NCBI RefSeq assembly: GCF_907165205.1
Contig: NC_058191.1
Coordinates: forward strand, 16,308,501 to 16,372,500
Reading direction: 5' to 3'
Length of the DNA: 64,000 bases
Source of the DNA: Coccinella septempunctata
Taxonomy: Eukaryota > Arthropoda > Insecta > Coleoptera > Coccinellidae
Shown one piece after another: positions 61,020-64,000 of this stretch (positions within the stretch are counted from its first letter, which is position 1; each line of letters begins with the position of its first letter). The translations under genes were made by a program, and so were the position numbers. The notes beneath the pieces were generated by a model, which did no database searches, was not told the DNA's origin, and saw only the letters and a program-made list of their open reading frames with translations.

Positions 61020-61637
61020 ATGTCATTTTCAACTTCCGAGTCTGAAATGCGACAGGCAACTACGCCCGGCACTGCTGTTGGTAAGACGCTGAAAAAAGCT
61101 GAGAAAAAAACCTCAGCAAGGTCAAAACATGTCAAACCCAGCCATCCCCCGATATGGTTAATCGTGCCATCAAAGGATTGAAAGAAAGGAGCGGATTCGA
61201 ATTACAAGGTCGATTCTGAAAAACTTGCACCGTTCATAAGAAAAGACCGCTGTACAGTCCGGTTCCTTGATTCAGACCAAAGGAAAAGAAGCGTCTGGCT
61301 CTTTCAAATTGGCCGCAGGCGGTTCTACAACAAACGCGTCGAAGAAATTTGCGAAAAAATTGGTCAAGTCGGCCGATGGAGCAAATAAGAATGCATCACC
61401 TACAATGGCAGCCGACAAGAAGAACACATCACCTGCCAGGTCTACATCTATCTAGTGAGTAGGTCGGAAAAGAGAGCGGCAATTGCAACAGAAAAGAAGC
61501 CAAAATTAACGAAATCTCCCTCGAAAGCTAAGAAGGCAAACAAAAAGCCGACGAAGAAGTCCAAAGCACCGAAACCAAAAACGGTCAAATCAGTAACGGC
61601 TCCGAAGAAAGTAACGTCTCCCAAAAAGCAAACGTAA
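61020..61637 (+). pseudogene. Linker histone H1 pseudogene
   Basis: H1 binds linker DNA at the nucleosome entry and exit site. The ATG at 61,020 opens MSFSTSESEMRQATTPGTAV, then a Lys-rich arm and SHPP. The globular winged-helix domain follows in pieces: MVNRAIKGLKERSG (about 61,157), KVDSEKLAPFIRK (about 61,208) and IQTKGKEASGSFKLA (61,270). A basic C-tail has SPSKAKKA and KKVTSPKK. It is broken: a frameshift after SHPP puts a TGA at about 61,179, about ten residues are missing between ELQ and KVDSEK, and further shifts occur near 61,240 and 61,450. No histone 3' stem-loop follows, because a truncated Jockey element abuts at about 61,650. It is the only copy here that keeps the body of H1. 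Confidence 0.93.
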
Positions 61638-61649
61638 AACGTATATAAT

Positions 61650-63286
61650 TTTGGAAGGTCCATCGCCATTCTAAGGAGTTTATTCTCAGTGGCCTGTATT
61701 TTCTTGATGTGGGTCTTGGCTGCGAAGCCCCATGCCGCCGATCCATATGTGAGTTGTGGTCGCGCAATTGTTTTAATCATCGTCAACTTGATGTTCTTAT
61801 TCATATGACTTCTTCTGCCTATGAGTGGATAAAGTTTACTCATTGCGGCTTTTGTTTTATCAACTGCACATTTGATGTGGTTTTTCCATGTAAGTCCTCT
61901 GTCAAGCGTCACTCCTAGGTATGTTGCTTCATTTTTCCATTCAACCTCTTCTCCATCAACTTCAAGGTTTTCTTCCATCCTCAATCTTCTCTTTTGCAGT
62001 AATATTGCTTGAGTCTTTCTTCCATTGATTTGGATTTTCCATTTTATGCACCATTTGAGTAATTCATCTATGGCTTCCTGCAGTCTCCGGTGTATGATCT
62101 CTGGGCGTCGATGTCTGAACGCTATTCCTGTGTCATCTGCGTACAAAGTGAGCATATTTCTAGCATTCTTCGGGATATCATAGACGTATATTACATAAAG
62201 CAGAGGTCCAAGTACCGATCCTTGAGGCACTCCCGCTTCTAATTGTCTGATTTGAGAGGTTGCTCCATCTATTTTCACATAAAAGTTTCTATTCCTCAGA
62301 TAGTTCCTTATAATCTTGCATAGCTTGGTCGAATATCCTGCTTTTTTCATCTTGTAGATTAGGCCTTCGTGCCATACTCTATCAAAAGCTCTCTCGATAT
62401 CCATCAGAACTAATCCTGTGGCCTGTTTGGTCTGCATTCCTTCGGTGACGTATTCTATGAGCCGTAGTAATTGGAGTTCAGTCGAGTGTTCTCGTCGAAA
62501 TCCAAATTGTTCGGGTGGAATTATCTTCAACATTTCTGTTTCCTCATTCAGCCTTCTGGCGATAACCCTCTCGACGACTTTTCCTAGTGCTGATAATAGG
62601 CTGATTGGTCTATAATTTTGAGGAAATTTCCGTTCCTTTCCAGGCTTGTTGAAAACTATCATTTCTGCAGTTTTCCATCTCTTTGGGTAGTATTCGGTCC
62701 TCATCACTCCGTTTGTTATATTCGTCAAGGCTGCTATTCCTTTTCTAGGCAATTTCTTCAACATATAATTCGTTATCCTATCTTCTCCTGGTGCTTTCCG
62801 GTTTTTCAGTTTCATTATTATCTCTTTGATTTCTGTTGGTGAAGCCGGTTTTGGAATGATTTCGGTTTCCGGTGGTTCCATCATCAGTTCTTCGTTTGCC
62901 TCCACTTCTTCTTCTAGATCTTCATTGTCATCATCATTTCTGTAATTTATTCTGGCTTCTCTCTCAATTGAGTCGGCAAGTGCTTCGGCTTTTTCAAGTC
63001 TCGTATATACCATTCCGTTTGCTCCATGCAGTGGAGTTATAACTGTCTGTTCTCGTCGTAAGCGTTTTTGCATTTTCCAAGCCGAGTGATCTATTGTATT
63101 CAGTTCCCTTAATCTCTGGTGCCATCTGTTATTACGCAGTTCTGTTAAAGCATTTTTCAATATCTGACTATGCTTATTCAGTTTCTTCTTGTCTTCTTCT
63201 CTTTTTGTTGTTCTGTAGATTTTCCTGAGTCTTCTGTTCTTTTTTATAAGTTCCTTTATATCCCTTGGCGTATCTCCATGTGAATG
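61650..63286 (-). pseudogene. Second Jockey ORF2 fragment (RT domain), 3'-truncated
   Basis: Minus strand. The frame is open from 63,286 to the truncation and covers the linker (HSAWKMQKRL), the full RT and the start of the C-terminal region. Catalytic motifs are intact: LVLMDIERAFD, GVPQGSVLGP and YADD. The sequence clearly differs from the full-length element (for example EINDWCIK there is ELLKWCIK here), so it is another subfamily. It stops after TENKLLRMAMD, losing about 70 C-terminal residues, the 3' UTR and any tail, and joins the histone H1 3' end. Its upstream part is split by the hAT-like MITE and continues beyond the window. Confidence 0.9.
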
Positions 63287-63921
63287 CAGTGGCGTACCGA
63301 CATAGTTCGGGGCCTGGGGCGGCTTTTGATGAGGGGGCCCTATAGAATATATTTAAAGATGAAACTTTTCCTCAAAATTTTTTGAAGGTTAGTTTTAATG
63401 CATCGTGATGAACACCCCACATAGTAACACTAATAAGTCTTTTCACTGTCACTCAAACAGTTTCGATAACAAATATAAATTACTATCAAGCACAATGAAG
63501 GTAGCAGACAACAGACATAAATAGGTATGTTTATAATGATTTTTAATTTTAAAATTACATAATATATTTTACTCTGAAATTACATAGTTATATGTTGTAC
63601 AGTAACGAGTGAAAACAAGACATACAAATTTCAATGAATAGTAAAAACAAAGAACATATTAAAATGTTTTTTTGCGAGACTTGACTTCTGAAAATTGTTG
63701 GATTAATTCGTCAAAATTGACATGTATTTTGAATGTTGACGGAACAATAACTAACTAACCATTTGTATAATGTGGAGGTCTTTGCCGTCATGGGGCCTGA
63801 TAAGTTATTTAAATTTTTTTTTAAAATATGTTTGGTTTTTTTTGCCCATCATTTGGGGGCCTATGCTGGTGCGGGGCCTGGGGCGGACCGCCCCACCGCC
63901 CCCCCCTACGGTACGCTACTG
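63287..63921. mobile_element. hAT-like MITE (635 bp, non-autonomous)
   Basis: Terminal inverted repeats CAGTGGCGTACCG (63,287-63,299) and CGGTACGCTACTG (63,909-63,921) match at 12 of 13 positions. The insertion is flanked by a perfect 8-bp duplication, tgtgaatg (63,279-63,286 and 63,922-63,929). An 8-bp duplication with CAGTG-type ends fits the hAT superfamily. GC-rich subterminal stretches (ggggcctggggcgg) lie near both ends around an AT-rich core without a transposase ORF. It disrupts the Jockey ORF2 between the codons for PKHS and HGDTP. Confidence 0.92.
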
Positions 63922-64000
63922 TGTGAATGTTTTGGAATTGGTTTCCTTATTCTCTTGGTGCTTTCTTCATAGGCTTCTTTTATATGATTTTCCAATTTTT
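63922..64000 (-). pseudogene. Second Jockey ORF2 fragment, continuation past the MITE
   Basis: Minus strand, encoding KLENHIKEAYEESTKRIRKP, which aligns with KLEEIILKAYEKSTRRVKRP (residues 270-289) of the intact ORF2. It runs off the window end, so the endonuclease domain, if present, lies beyond 64,000. Confidence 0.9.

Noticed and set aside
61448..61650. C-terminal extension of the second Jockey ORF2 (PKLYTFYVCFLGDVTFFG...)
   Set aside because: This part is the antisense of the histone H1 basic tail, read through after the truncation point.

Overview
This window is eukaryotic, almost certainly from an arthropod and most likely an insect. The evidence is a bicistronic Jockey-type retrotransposon, Tc1/mariner-like and hAT-like miniature transposons, a decayed linker histone H1 gene, and about 42 kb of AT-rich tandem satellite. 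I cannot name the species. No intact host protein gene, rRNA or tRNA was recognised. The only intact protein-coding genes are the two ORFs of one retrotransposon.

Layout. 1-3,045: a composite of satellite pieces and 'modules' (minus strand) made of a nested Jockey fragment, a GC-rich gag-type zinc-knuckle fragment and the 5' end of a histone H1 gene. 3,046-11,285: forward satellite with a 145-bp monomer, interrupted by a 514-bp Tc1/mariner-like MITE (3,494-4,007) and containing a 2,896-bp higher-order repeat. 11,286-17,532: a second composite region, two modules forward and one reversed, around a gag fragment that itself carries a 5'-truncated Jockey insertion with an 11-bp target-site duplication. 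17,533-18,202: a 5'-truncated CR1/L2/Daphne-like LINE end. 18,203-36,978: a long forward satellite with duplications at several multiples of the monomer. 36,979-39,330: a near-identical second copy of 1-2,237. 39,331-39,842 and 44,700-54,739: forward satellite split by a full-length Jockey element (39,843-44,699) with intact ORF1 and ORF2 and a 48-A tail. 54,740-57,745: more modules plus an inverted satellite block. 57,746-60,632: diverged satellite. 60,633-61,637: the histone H1 upstream region and pseudogene. 61,650-64,000: a second, different Jockey ORF2 (minus strand), interrupted by a 635-bp hAT-like MITE and running off the window.

How the parts relate. The satellite is the substrate into which everything else was inserted and then amplified. 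The recurrent modules start with the upstream region and first ~20 codons of histone H1, and the only longer H1 copy lies at the right end of the window. This suggests that an H1 fragment was captured next to the satellite and spread with it, in both orientations, by unequal exchange and inversion. The nested Jockey junction is shared by three modules, so that insertion predates their duplication. The full-length Jockey element is much younger: a paralogous satellite stretch without it exists at 33,001-35,280. Satellite with higher-order repeats, dyad symmetry and young Jockey insertions resembles known insect pericentromeric or centromeric DNA, but that role is an inference.
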